Positions 21,120-31,929 of a stretch of 64,000 nt of DNA are shown here, piece by piece; within the stretch, counting starts at the first letter, position 1; every line of letters starts with the position of its first letter. The DNA comes from Maratus speciosus (taxonomy: Eukaryota; Arthropoda; Arachnida; Araneae; Salticidae). The stretch lies in contig OZ010792.1 in assembly GCA_963932465.1 (NCBI GenBank), positions 15,703,701 through 15,767,700 on the forward strand, written 5' to 3'. Below the pieces are notes generated by a model. That model did no database searches. It was not told the DNA's origin and worked only from the letters and a program-made list of their open reading frames with translations. A program made the translations under genes and the position numbers.

Positions 21120-21724
21120 GCTTTTTTTTTACCTCCGAAAAAACATAAAGGCTTTAAAAGTAAATTCGAAAAATAAAATACCTCCATACTTTAAAATTTG
21201 TGTGCTAGGGAAGTGAAAAGGAAGAAAATAACGGATGAGGAGTGGGGTGCGTCCGAGGATTGATCTTTCATTTATTGGTCAAGGTAAAAAATATTACAGG
21301 TTTGATTTTCTTTCTACTGAGAGTTAAAGATTTAAAACTGCGTGGTTTAGGAAAAAGGGATGTGGGGAGAGGTTATAATAAATTTGAAATGAGAAAGAAT
21401 TTAGAAGATTGATTAATTATGCATTAGTATTTCTTACAATGCGCTAGACAACAATCTATACACAAAGCTCACAAAATTTTATGGAAGAATGATAATAATA
21501 ATTTTAATTAATATTTTTGTAGTGTGTTAATTTTTTATAAAAATCAATCTTGAGGAAAATGCATTTAAACGTTAAATTAGTATATTTTTACTATAAATGG
21601 ACCATAACTTCTGTTCTAAAACATGGTAGGAATAGGAACAAAGAAGTTTTAGAAAAGTAAAAGGTTGAAGTATTAAAAACAAAATCGACAATTTTCGCGA
21701 AAGTTCTCATTCCATAGAGAGATA
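21120..21724. other. Gene-free stretch
   Basis: No gene, terminus or tandem repeat recognised. No open frame of note. Confidence 0.5.
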
Positions 21725-21732
21725 CCTTAATG

Positions 21733-21974
21733 CAGCGTTAGCAAAATTCGTAATTGCAATTATATGCAATGTAATTACAATTTAATTGTATGTAATTAAT
21801 TATAGTTAAAATTACATGCCGTAAAGAATTCTTGCAACACTGTAGCCAGAACCACCCCATCCCATTATTTGACAAAATGTCTGCGTTTGATTGGTGTCTA
21901 ACTATAATTAATTACATGCAATTAACTTGTAATTACATTGCAGGTAATTGAGATTTACAAATCTGCTCAACTCT
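21733..21974. mobile_element. hAT-like MITE with perfect 8-bp target repeat
   Basis: CCTTAATG flanks both ends (21725-21732, 21975-21982). Ends start CAGCGTTAGC and, reversed, CAGAGTTGAGC. Inner arms pair well (TGCAATGTAATTACAA, TGTAATTAATTATAGTTA). CAG start plus 8-bp repeat fits hAT. Confidence 0.85.
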
Positions 21975-22040
21975 GCCTTAATGTCATTCGTTAACGGTGT
22001 AACGCAAAATATAGCGTTCATTTTCAAAGAAAGTCTAATA

Positions 22041-23504
22041 GTCCAGGCAATAGAGACCGTATAGGGACTCTACCTAGCAAAATTAATGGTAGTACTGGAA
22101 ATCGGCTTTCTAGATGTTTTTTGGGTCACTGAATCCGAATTTGTAACTTCCCACCAAAATTTCCCCCGGCTACACCCCAAATTTTGGTAAAAAGCCCCCC
22201 AAAAATGTTTTTATAAAAAAATTCCTTTTTTTTTTAATTTTTTTTTTTTTAGGGGAAAAGTAGCCAGAAATTCAGAAAGTAGACAAAATTTGCAACAAAT
22301 TAGATATATGACATTATCACTTATGATAAAGGGGAAGGGGGGATCAGAATCGGAACATGCGCCGCAGTGCTGCGTGAACTAAGTTGCGCAATTCCACTTA
22401 ACCACTCACAGGTTTACATTAGCCCTCCCATCTTCCCTCCGAACTTTCTCTATAAGGTTTACTTTAAGTTTTTTTGGTCGCTGAATCCGAATTTTTAACT
22501 TACCCCCAAAATTCCCCCCCCCCCCAAATAGCTGTTTTTAACTTAATTTTCTTATTGTTTTATGGAAAAAGCATTACGAAATTAAGAAACTAGACAAAAT
22601 TTGCAACAAATAGGATACATGACATTATGACGTAGGATAAACGGGGAGAGAGGGGGCTGCCTCGGAACATTCCCCGCGCGCTTTTCTCAAAAACCAAATT
22701 TTTTCAAAAAAATCCTTTTTTGGGGGGTTGCAGGGTGAAATTTTGGTGGGAAGTTACAAATTTGGATTCAGTGACCCAAAAAGCATCTAGAAAGCCGATT
22801 TCCGCAGTATTACCATTAATTTTGCCAGATAAAATCCCCTATTGCTTGGACTTCATCATTTAGTGCACGTAGCGCCGCAGTGCATGTTCCGACGCAGCCC
22901 TCACCCTCCCCGTTCATCCTAATTCATAATGTCATATATACTATTTGTTGCAAATTTTGTCTAGTTTCTGAATTTCGTAATGCTTTTCCCCTAAAACAAT
23001 AAGAAATTTAAGTTAAAAACAACTATTTGGGGGAGGTTTCGGTGGGGAAATTTTTGGGGGAAAGTTAAAAATTCGGATTCAGCGACACAAATATCTTAAA
23101 GTAAACCTTATAGAGAAAGTTCGGAGGGGAGATGGGAGGACGAATGTAAACGTGTGAGTAGTTAAGTGGAATTGAGCAACTTAGTTTACGCAGCACCGCG
23201 CGCATGTTCCGAGGCAGATTCCCCCCTTCCCCTTCATCCTAAGTCATAATGTCATATATCTAATTTGTTGGAAATTTTGTCTACTTTCTGAATTTCTAGA
23301 TACTTTTTCTCTAAAACTATAAAAAAATTGATTTTTTTTAATAAAAAAATTTTGGGGGGCTTTTTACCAAAATTTGGGGAGGTTGCCGGGTGAAATTTTG
23401 GTGGGAAGTTAGAAATTCGGATTCAGCGACCCAAAAAACATCTGGAATGCCGATTTCCAGTACTACCATTAATTTTGCTAGGTAAAATTCCCTATTGCCT
23501 GGAC
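22041..23504. mobile_element. 1.46-kb foldback element with TA target repeat
   Basis: TA-GTCCAGGCAATAG at the left, CTATTGCCTGGAC-TA at the right. Arms of about 640 bp (22041-22680 and 22870-23504) match in inverted order through modules marked by ACTGAATCCGAATT, ATTAGATATATGACATTAT and CTTTCTCTATAAGGTTTAC. An additional inverted copy of the terminal module, ending CCTATTGCTTGGAC, lies at 22720-22852 near the centre. Non-coding. The modules are themselves repeated, so several alternate hairpins are possible. Confidence 0.85.
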
Positions 23505-23564
23505 TATAAGCTCTAATTTTCTGTAAATGTAACATACCCATGCGATCTTATCCTACTGGCAGAC

Positions 23565-23760
23565 GGGAGGTGCTGGGTTCAATCCCAATCGCGCCCGTCG
23601 GCCTAATCGTTCGGAGTTTTCGTGGTTTTCTTCGAACCTTGGTTCTCCAAGCGTTAATACGGGTTAGGTTCCCTTAGAAAGACCCCCACGAAGGGCACCC
23701 CCCCCCTAGGGCCTATATCCCTCGTGTTGATAACTGGCCGACATAAATACAACCAACCAA
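23565..23760 (+). mobile_element. tRNA-derived SINE with 13-bp target repeat
   Basis: CCTACTGGCAGAC at 23552-23564 and 23761-23773. The head has a B-box-like GGGTTCAATCCC. The body is GC-richer than its surroundings and ends in ATACAACCAACCAA. The tail is shared with 31930-32000. The 5' part of the tRNA head is missing or overlaps the target repeat. Confidence 0.75.
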
Positions 23761-24128
23761 CCTACTGGCAGACTACGGGATGATTTAATTCTTTGTAGAA
23801 AAGCATTTATTAGTTATAATCAGGGACTGACAAAAGTTGAAAATTTAGGCGCCAGGAAAAATTCTTAGGAGCCATAGCTTGAAGAATCATTTCTCTGACA
23901 TTAACGCATTCAATGCAAAATGGAACACTGGCCACTCATAATCGTATTCGGCTATTTTTGAGTGGTCTATGTGTCTTTTTGCAGTGAACAAGTTAACTAT
24001 TCAATAAAAAATCAAACTGAGCAAATATTTTAAGATAATAGCACTTTTACATTGTAAAAATGAAATAGAAACAAACTATGAAGTTAAACATTAAAACAGT
24101 AGACAAATTAATATCCAATGTAATATTA

Positions 24129-24411
24129 TTTTTCGCTTTGTTGGAATAAACGTCAACTGTGCAACTCCAGCCTTGAATATGATTTAATCCAGTTGGAAAA
24201 AATAATCGTTCCCTTCATTATGACCTAATTATATGGTATACAGGAGTACAACAACAAATAAGAGTGAATTATGTCAGCCAGGTATCGTCCGGATAGCCTA
24301 TCAAGTAAGGCATTGGCATGGCATGCCAAGTATCCATGTTCAATTCCTGGTCTGGACATTTTTCGCTCTGTTGGAATAAACGTCAACTGTGCTACTCCAG
24401 CCTTGAATATG
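24129..24411 (+). repeat. 53-bp direct repeat flanking a tRNA-like unit
   Basis: Copies 24129-24182 and 24359-24411 differ at only a few bases (TTGGAATAAACGTCAACTGT then CCAGCCTTGAATATGA). Longer than a usual target duplication. The simplest reading is two copies of a SINE body, the second still attached to its tRNA-like head. Confidence 0.8.
24287..24357 (+). tRNA. tRNA-like cloverleaf, probably a SINE head or pseudogene
   Basis: 71 nt fold as a full cloverleaf: acceptor GTCCGGA/TCTGGAC (one G-T pair), D stem GCCT/AGGC, anticodon stem TTGGC/GCCAA with loop ATGGCAT, and T stem CCATG/CCTGG with one mismatch around TTCAATT. The nominal anticodon is GGC (alanine), rare in eukaryotes, and the acceptor lacks the G3-U70 pair of tRNA-Ala. 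The A-box-like region is stretched. A body sequence and A-rich tail follow directly, so a tRNA-derived SINE is more likely than a working tRNA gene. Confidence 0.55.
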
Positions 24412-24468
24412 AATAAAAATTAATATCCTTACCCTTTAATTCCCAACAAGAAATTATATACATAAATT

Positions 24469-24698
24469 CAGGAGCTTGGAAGAGCAAGGGTGAATCCCGA
24501 AATTGGAGTGTTGGGAAATCAAGCTGAAAGTTTTTCAAGTAGTGTTATAGAATATGGTACTACGCACTTTCGCTCGACACTGTGAGAATATTAAGGGCAA
24601 ACTAGGGCAAAACAACTTACCTACGTGTTGCTTACATGTATCTGAGGTAGAAAAAAAAATCGATTTTTCGGATTCGCCCTTGCTCTTCCAAGCTCCTG
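24469..24698. mobile_element. MITE with 40-bp inverted ends
   Basis: CAGGAGCTTGGAAGAGCAAG and its reverse complement begin and end the unit; similarity extends through GGGTGAATCC. The CAG start suggests hAT, but target repeats are unclear. Nested in the 23821-25130 element. Confidence 0.75.
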
Positions 24699-25184
24699 AA
24701 TTAACAATGCCTTTGAAATTTTGATTTCAAATACCATTTGTCCATTTTTCTTTTTTTTGTGAGATATATCAGACAACTGCACATTTTGGTACATTCCACC
24801 TAATGAAACATCATTTAATTTTTTTTTCATTTTCTGCTGGAGTATTTTTAAGGTTTTCTAATCTAAGCAGTGCTCTTTCAACATGCATTTTAGTTTGGCT
24901 TAGCAAAAACTCTGATTTCTGAAAAATTAGGGAGAGTTGTTGTGCCGGTATGGTATATTTTCTTCCACTGCAAATAATCGCGCTATTAAAAATAAATATT
25001 TTCGCACATGGAATTATTTTTTGGTTAAAGGAAAAAAATTAAATCTAATAAGTAGGTATAAAAAATAGTCGTCAAGAAGAATTTTTTTAGTCGCCCGGGC
25101 GACCTGGTGCCCGAGGTTTGTCGGACCCTGTAAGTTATAATGTGATAAAAGAATGATATTTTGTTAATGATATTATTGTACAAG

Positions 25185-25320
25185 CATAGCTGCCAACTCT
25201 TTTACTTTTTCGCACCACAAAAATAAAATAGAAATCTTTGCTATTTTTAATCGGTAGATTACGGCTATTGAAAAGGGGAAAATTTTCGAAGTAATAAAAG
25301 CGTAAAAGTTGGCAGCTATG
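25185..25320. mobile_element. 136-bp MITE, family M
   Basis: CATAGCTGCCAACTCTTTTA and the reverse complement of its relative (TAAAAGTTGGCAGCTATG) are the ends. Small and highly palindromic. Confidence 0.75.
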
Positions 25321-25409
25321 TGCAAGGACAAATTCAGAGTTTTACACAAATTCTCATTAAATCCTGTTAGAAATTCGAGCTTAAAAAAAAACAACTGTGT
25401 TGAATGAAC

Positions 25410-25851
25410 CACCGATCCCCCCTTGAATACTAGGCCTGAGCGTTGAAACAAAAACGCAGGGCTGTAACATGCAACTATTTTTTAATTCTATTTCCCAACA
25501 CTTTTTATAAATAAATATCGTTCACATACGCTTTCAAACATTTGCAAGAGACATATACAACAAATGTATTTTTAAAAAATAATGGTGCGAACAGAATGTA
25601 AAAATAGTCGCCCCTGGCAGCCCTAAAATGGGAGCTGACATAGGCGGATTTTTTTCAGCGTTTGTATGGTCCCTTTAATTTGAATACCATAATATGTAAA
25701 AGTTTTTTTCGCTTAATTTCTCTGAGATTAAGTAAGTCAAAGGAAACATAAAAAATACCGGTGTCTATACTCTGGGGATCGTACAAATGCCCAAATGTAT
25801 CCGCCTACGGCAGCCGCCATTTTTGAGTCAGGCCTAGTATTCCGGCGGAGG
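25410..25851 (+). mobile_element. Family-G MITE split by family R
   Basis: CTTGAATACTAGGCCTGAGCG at the left, GGCCTAGTATTCCGGCGG at the right, with the ACCGGTGTC and CAGCCGCCATTTTTG blocks in order. Family R occupies 25454-25626 at the AAAA-TGG position. Confidence 0.75.
25454..25626. mobile_element. hAT-like MITE, family R, nested
   Basis: Ends CAGGGCTGTAACATGCAACT and, reversed, AGGGCTGCCAGGGGCGACTA, both followed by ATTTTT. The same ends appear inside both family-L copies (31218, 36254) and at 63327-63475. Confidence 0.7.
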
Positions 25852-25861
25852 TTGATGGGAC

Positions 25862-26401
25862 AATGGAGTTATGAATAAAAAGGAGGAGACATATAGTGCA
25901 TTGTCTACCAGTTGCGAGTGAAGTAACTGAGGAGGTTGTCACAATATGGCGGCTGATTTTTTAAAATCGGTTGTTCAGTTTCTGATTACCGATAGGTCAG
26001 ATATCCCACCAGTAAAATTGAATAGAAGATTTCGTCTTAAAGAAGCGTCTTATTCATGGAAATTTTTTTCAATAATGTCATAAAAATTTCTATTTGTTTT
26101 TACTGGTTTCAGTATGCCTTATAAAACTGTCAGTTTATTTCCATGGTTGTCACAATATGGCGGAAACACAGGGCTTAACTACCACCAAAGAAAACTGTAC
26201 CAGTAAAAATGAAAATATGTATCTACCACTATTTATGACTGAAATTTTGCAATAATAAGGCGTTTAAATACGTTGAAAATATCTATATAAACCTACTGGT
26301 GGGAGTTTTCACCGTCGATAAACAACTCCTGTGATAGCGGTTACAGTTGAAGCTTCACTATTTTAAGGATATGTCAGTTCCTCTTTATTAGTAGTTCCAT
26401 G
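25862..26401 (+). mobile_element. Younger family-E element, 8-bp target repeat
   Basis: GATGGGAC duplicated at 25854-25861 and 26402-26409. Ends AATGGAGTTATGAATAAAA and TTTATTAGTAGTTCCATG. The target lies in the terminal repeat of an older E copy. Confidence 0.9.
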
Positions 26402-26805
26402 GATGGGACTATGAGTAACGAGGAGCAGACATTCAATTTCTTGTCTCTCAGTTACAATTGAAGTAACTGGGAATGGAGTCAAAAGATGGTGGCTGTTGTT
26501 TGTTTACATCGGACCAGCGAGGCCTGATTACTTCCACCGGTAGATTTTATTAGAAATTTTCGTCATATTCATGCAATATTCCTGTGATAAATTAAGACAA
26601 AAATTCGTTTTCCAAAAATTCTAATCGTTTTTACTGGTGATATTTTGCCTTGGTGTTATTATAATCCCTTTCATTGACATTGACAAGAGGACTGTTTATG
26701 TTGTCAAAATACAATAGGAATCGCAGGTATGACCACCCCTGGGGCAAACTTTCAACAGTGTAAACGAATAGATATTTTTGAGTTAATTATAACGGAAATT
26801 TTGCA

Positions 26806-27221
26806 TTAACCCCTTCGGGACGGGAACCTTTTACGAAATTTTTAATCTTTTGTCACCGTTTTTTAAAAACAGAAATTTGTGTCTTCTTAACACTAGAAAG
26901 ACGGCGAGCGGTCATTTTGACCGCAACCAAATGAATATATTTTCGTTCCGCACCAGAAATATCTTTATAAAACTAATTTAAAGCATTCGAAGACAAAAAA
27001 CTAGTTAAATAAATAAGTTAATAATTTAAAATAAAAATTCTGGTGTCAAATATTTTTTATAAAATTTTAGTAAAATTCCCCGTCTTTCTAGTGTTAAATC
27101 GAGAAAAATGCGCTGATTAAATAAGGCAAATTTTACAGTAAAATTTTACTGGTGAGGAAAAACGAGGATTCTGAGCGCTTCATGCGGCACGTATACGTGT
27201 CGCTCGTCCCCAAGGGGTTAA
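26806..27221 (+). mobile_element. TTAA-flanked MITE, family A, split by family B
   Basis: TTAA-CCCCTTCGGGACGGGAACC at left, CGCTCGTCCCCAAGGGG-TTAA at right. The B copy interrupts it at an internal TTAA after GTGTCTTC. On removal the A sequence continues as in 32077-32284. Confidence 0.9.
26887..27097 (+). mobile_element. TTAA-flanked MITE, family B, nested
   Basis: TTAA-CACTAGAAAGACGGCGAGCG to CCGTCTTTCTAGTG-TTAA. Intact ends. Inserted in family A. Confidence 0.92.
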
Positions 27222-28236
27222 TAAGAATTTTAAATTAGGAGAAAATTTCTCTTCAAATTTACTGGGGGAATTTTGGCCACGCTGTAATCAGGCCGCTGCG
27301 GAACCTGTTACAGCCAAAGCTAAACCATTTTCAGTATATGTCAATTCCTGTTTATTCCTAGTTTCAGCGCCTGATTACCAACGGTACCACTTTCCCACCA
27401 GTAAAAAGAAACAGAAAATTTTGCCTCATTCATGGCAGAAATTTCACAAGAAAACGGCGAATAGATATGGCGAACATTTCTTTAAAAATTTATTTGTGTA
27501 TGTGTGCCCCGTAGGTAATTAGGCCTTGCATAGTTCCATGCTATTGAAAATGTATTCTATTCTGTTCTACTTTTTGAAACATAATATTCTTACAGTTATC
27601 AGAAAGATATCTATAAAAATGTTTACGTGTGCGATACATTTTGATGCCATTTTATGTATGCAAGTCAATTGTAAGCCAAAGAGTAAAAAGGAATTTGTTT
27701 TAGTTTTTTTTGTGAATCATGTACTAAAACATATACGAGTGCTCAAATGACTTTTACGGTAACGCCTGAATAGTCATTTTTTTTTTATTTGAACGCAACA
27801 AAATTTATTTACAAAGACTAAATTATAATATTGTGTAATTTACATAAATATGCTGAGGATAAATAAACGTAAATGCTAATAAGCAGATTCTTAATCTCTC
27901 ACTTAAATATTTATTGTATTGTCAAGCATCACAAACAGAAACTTTTACTATTTATGAACTGATAAAAGTTGCAGTATCTAACGGAAAAATTCCTTTGTTT
28001 TACCATCATGAGACATAAAAATGTATTTACTTTGATCTTGCCTTGCAAATATTAGCTATCTGAGCTTGTTTATTAGTATCATCTTGCGAAGATTCAAACA
28101 GAAAACCGATATTGAACATTAGTAAGAAAAAAACGGTTATAGGAGAATTCTTTTATATTATTATTTATTTTTATTTATTTATTATTATTATATTTATTTT
28201 ATATTTATTTATCTTTTATATTATCACATATCATTT

Positions 28237-28238
28237 CT

Positions 28239-28272
<34 letters not shown>
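28237..28272 (+). repeat. Poly(T) tract
   Basis: About 35 T in a row inside segmental copy 1. The equivalent tract in copy 2 is at 30581-30613. Confidence 0.9.
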
Positions 28273-28274
<2 letters not shown>

Positions 28275-28645
28275 CTTATGTAAGTTGAGACTATAATTCT
28301 TTTTTCTGGAAAGATTTAACGGTAAAACTATGCATGGAAGATTTTTTATTATTATTAAAGAAAAAACAGCTTTTATTGTATGATTGAAACAAACTTTAGG
28401 AATAATTATTCTTTAAATTGAACACGCTTTAAACATTGCCACCAGGAAAGTTACGTAATTTCTTTAAAAATAAGAAATACAGTTAATGCATTTTGTGTAC
28501 TCGACATTCTTCTTGCTCAAGAATTGCTCAAGAAACGAAGCTGTTAATTACAGCTTTGAATTTCGAAAAACGATTATTCTTATGTTCCGTTCGATGCAAC
28601 ACGTCTATCAATGACTTGTGTATTTCGCATTGCACTATCGTACAA

Positions 28646-28949
28646 TTAACATATTGAGGACGGGAGACGCGAAATCACTTTTCGCATCGTCTTTTGAATT
28701 TAATTTCTTACGTTATTTCTCAATTAATATGTACAAAATTTGTATTTTTACAATTAGAGAACTATGCATATAAATACTTTTATATAGTAACAATACCATT
28801 TTTACAAACATTCAGTTATTTATAATATACACGCGAAAAAAGAAATCGTTTTTGTTAAATAACGTAACATGCGTGAAACGCCATTAATCGAGGTTTTTCT
28901 TTTTGTTGTTGTTATTAAAAGTCAGAACCACTCGTCCTCAATGTGTTAA
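28646..28949. mobile_element. TTAA-flanked element, family V
   Basis: TTAA-CATATTGAGGACGGGAG and CTCGTCCTCAATGTG-TTAA. It lies wholly within segmental copy 1 and has a homologue at 30994-31713, so it predates the duplication. Confidence 0.75.
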
Positions 28950-29019
28950 CAGGAAAAAATATGTATTGGATTTTTTATTTATACACTCGCATTGGAAACA
29001 TCTGTCTAATTTATGATCG

Positions 29020-29650
29020 AAAATACTTGAGTATTTTAAAGGTTAAATAATTTGACGTATTTTATACAACCAGCAGTAATTTACCCGAAAAAATTATGAA
29101 AATTATCCTCGTAAATCAATACTAATAAAAGAATTTTTCGCTCTGTCTGTTTAACTGTCTGCGATGTCTAGCAAAATCTACCGCGCGTAAAAGCCTGAAC
29201 ACTTGGATGAGGGTTGTCCAAAACATGTACTGGCTAAGGGATGACTAAACATGAGGCTAAGGTTTTTTACTTTTGATAATTAGCAGATATATTTATTAAA
29301 ATTTCATAAAAAATACGATTTTTGCACAAAATTGCAAAATCGCGTACACATCTGGACCAGATTTTACAGCCCAAGAATTAAGAATTTTCACTGATCAGCA
29401 AAAGTTAAGAAAACTAATTAAGATATCGATTTGAAATAACAAATTACGCTTAGAATTTTACATCTGCGTATGAAATTTTATGATAATCGGTGGGTACTTT
29501 TTCTTACTTTTTGCAAAAAACTAAATGCGACACTACAGAAGTTCGAAGAAAGAACTAGACAGGCCAATCTCTCATTAAAAAACTGAACTCAAAAGAGGTG
29601 TGTTATCGACCGACCGCTCCATCTAATTTCCGAAAATCTTCAGTTTGTCT
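29020..29650. other. Gene-free stretch between the segmental copies
   Basis: No gene. CTAATAAAAGAATTTTTCGC followed by a CTGTCTGTTT run (29125-29160) resembles the start regions of Helitrons or LINEs, but no partner end was found. Confidence 0.4.
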
Positions 29651-29661
29651 TGTTCCGTCTT

Positions 29662-29899
29662 TTAACCCTGTCGCTGCGTAAGTAATTCATCGCGATGAGT
29701 GTCTTTTGCAGAATTTTTAATCTTTTATCACCGGTTCTTTAAAGCAGAATTTTTTTACTATCATAATCGGGGAAAATGTCCTGATTAAATCAGACAAAGT
29801 TTTCGCTAAAATATAACTGGTGGGAATAACCAAATAGTATTAATTAGGCGGAAAAATGCATGCCGGAGAATATCTCGGGTTGCGCAGCGAGAGGGTTAA
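29662..29899 (-). mobile_element. TTAA-flanked MITE related to families A and L
   Basis: TTAA-CCCTGTCGCTGCG and CGCAGCGAGAGGG-TTAA. Its termini match family L; the interior (TTTTTAATCTTTTATCACCG, AACTGGTGGG) resembles family A. A hybrid of L ends on an A-like core. Confidence 0.8.
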
Positions 29900-30579
29900 T
29901 AAACACATTTAAAATGTGATGGTATGCTTTTTAACTTTCAGATTCAGCGCAAAAATTGGTGTCAGGGGTCATGGCGTATTATTGTCAATTGAAATGTTAA
30001 AAATCTGGATGTTGAGTATTTAAATGTTTACGCGTGCGATACATTTTGATGCCATTTTACGTATGCAAGTTGATTGAAAGCAAAAAAATAAAAATCAATT
30101 TGTTCATTTGTTATTTGTGAATCATGTACATATACTAGTGCTAAAATCACTTTTACTGTAGCGGCTGAATAACCATAGTCTATTTTTTTTTCAAAAGTTA
30201 TTTACAAATAATAAATTTTACAACTGTGTATCTTCCATAAATATGTTAATTATATATACACACATAAATGCTAATAAGAAGACTCTTAATTTCTCATTTA
30301 AATATTTATTGTATTGTCAAAAGCATTACAAACAGAAACTTTTACTATTGGTGAACTGATAAAATTTAGACTATCTAACGGAAAAATTCCTTTGTTTTGC
30401 CGTCGTGAGACATAAAGACGTATTTACTTTGATCTTGCCTTGTGAATATTAGATATATTAGCTTGTTTATTAGTATCATCTTATGAAGATTCAAGCAGAA
30501 AACCGATATTGAACATTAGTAAGGAAAAACGGTTATAGAAGAATTCTTCCACATTTATTGGTATCGCATATAATTTGTA

Positions 30580-30614
<35 letters not shown>

Positions 30615-30993
30615 TATGTAAGTTGAAATTAATTTTTTTTTTTTTTCTGGGACTTTTTTCTGGGTAAAACTATGCACACATGGATTTTTTTTTTAATCAT
30701 TATTAAAGCAAAAACAGCTTTCATTTTATGATTGAAACTATCTTTAGAAATATACTTCATTAAGTTGAACACGTACACGCTTTAAACATAGCCACCAGGA
30801 AAGTTACGTAGTTCCTTTATAAATAAAAAATACAATTGATGACGGTTTAAATTTCACACTTGATATTTTATTTTGCTCAAGAAGCGAAGCTGCTAATTGC
30901 AGCTTTGAATTTTGAAAACAAATATCCTCATATTCCATTCAATGCATCATACTTCTTAATAATTTGCATATTTCGCGTTGCACTATCGTAGAA

Positions 30994-31713
30994 TTAATTT
31001 ATTGAGGACGGGAGACGCGAATTAACTCTCTCGCTGCGTTTTTATTATTATTATTATTATTATTAAAATTCAAAAATTGCGAATTTTTTTAATTACATGT
31101 TTCAAATCATGTTTTATATATTATTTATAGTTTAAATATGTAAACATTTTTTGTAAAAGAGTTTTTTTTAACCAAAACCTGAATCAATGATTAAACATTT
31201 AAATCAGAATAAAACAGGGCTGTGACTGGAGACTATTTTTATATTCTCGCACTACTACTTTTAAAAATCAATTTTGCAGAACATTTCTCTTGAAGATGTT
31301 GATAAAGCCGTAATGGAGTTTTCTGTATTTAAAAAGTGGTCCGAGTTGAATTAAAAAATAGTCGCCAGTGGAAAAAATGAATGCCCGAGGAAATCTCAGG
31401 TTCCGCAAATTTTGCTACTTTTACGTAGCCTGAGGAAATCTCGGGTTGCACAGCTGGAGGGTTAACTTCTTCTCAGCACCTTTTGCATTTTTATTTTCAA
31501 ATAATATGTACAGAATTTGCATTTTTACAATTACAGAACTATTCATATAAATACTTTTATATAGGAACAATATAATTTTTATATACATTCAGTTATAATA
31601 TAAACACGAAAAGAGAAAAATATTTTTGTTAAATAATGTAAAATGCGTGAGTAAAGCCCATAGTCGTCGCTTCCTGTATAAAAGGCGCAAACAACCCATC
31701 ATCAATGTGTTAA
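30994..31713. mobile_element. TTAA-flanked element, family V, split by family L
   Basis: TTAA-TTTATTGAGGACGGGAG and CATCATCAATGTG-TTAA, homologous to 28646-28949. Family L interrupts it. Confidence 0.7.
31022..31465 (-). mobile_element. TTAA-flanked element, family L, carrying family R
   Basis: TTAA-CTCTCTCGCTGCG to CAGCTGGAGGG-TTAA. Contains ACGTAGCCTGAGGAAATC and GAGGAAATCTCGGGTTGC near the right end. The family-R MITE (about 31218-31375, CAGGGCTGTGACTGGAGACT to TAGTCGCCAGTGG) occupies the same internal position as in the copy at 36162. A short ATT trinucleotide run follows the left end. Confidence 0.8.
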
Positions 31714-31929
31714 TGAGAAAAAGTCTATTAGATTTTTCATTCGTAAACTCTCTTTGGAAACATCTAACTAGGGATTATCCCTAACTGCCAGATCGGGATT
31801 TTGTCGAGAGTGATGTCGTCGGAAAGATCTTACCATGATTTTCAAGGAAATGTATACAACTACTTGTCCGAATGCAAATGGTGAAGAATTATAACCGATG
31901 TACTTTTGTCATTTATTCTCCAGATCGCT

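Larger units (their letters stand above)
23821..25130. mobile_element. hAT-like non-autonomous element, 1.3 kb
   Basis: Left end CAGGGACTGACAAAAG and right end GTTTGTCGGACCCTG are imperfect inverted repeats of the hAT CAGGG type. AGTTATAAT lies outside both ends, with a three-base offset that may reflect terminal erosion. No transposase frame. It carries a tRNA-like unit and a smaller hAT-like MITE inside. Confidence 0.65.
25853..27365 (+). mobile_element. Older family-E element carrying three nested insertions
   Basis: Its first bases (GATGGGAC) precede a younger E copy. It resumes at 26402 with GATGGGACTATGAGTAACG and ends near TTTATTCCTAGTTTCA. It also contains a family-A copy (26806-27221), which itself contains family B. 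This sets a relative age order: old E, then A, then B; young E independently. Confidence 0.75.
27600..29010 (+). repeat. Segmental repeat, copy 1 (~1.4 kb)
   Basis: From TGTTTACGTGTGCGATACAT to a CATTTGGAAACATCT-like end this matches 30005-31770 in the same order and orientation, with moderate divergence. Shared landmarks: CATTTTGATGCCATTTTA, GATCTTGCCTTG, a long T tract, GCCACCAGGAAAGTTACGTA and TTGAGGACGGGAGACGCGAA. No gene is recognised in either copy. Confidence 0.85.
30005..31770 (+). repeat. Segmental repeat, copy 2 (~1.4 kb plus insertion)
   Basis: Parallel to 27600-29010 at a spacing of about 2.4 kb. Length difference is explained mainly by the family-L insertion at 31022-31465, which is absent from copy 1 at the same site (CGAA-ATCA-CTT in copy 1, CGAA-TTAA-CTT here). 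Confidence 0.85.

Noticed and set aside
23338..23541. 67-codon minus frame
   Set aside because: Lies on the terminal module of the foldback element; non-coding in the other module copies.
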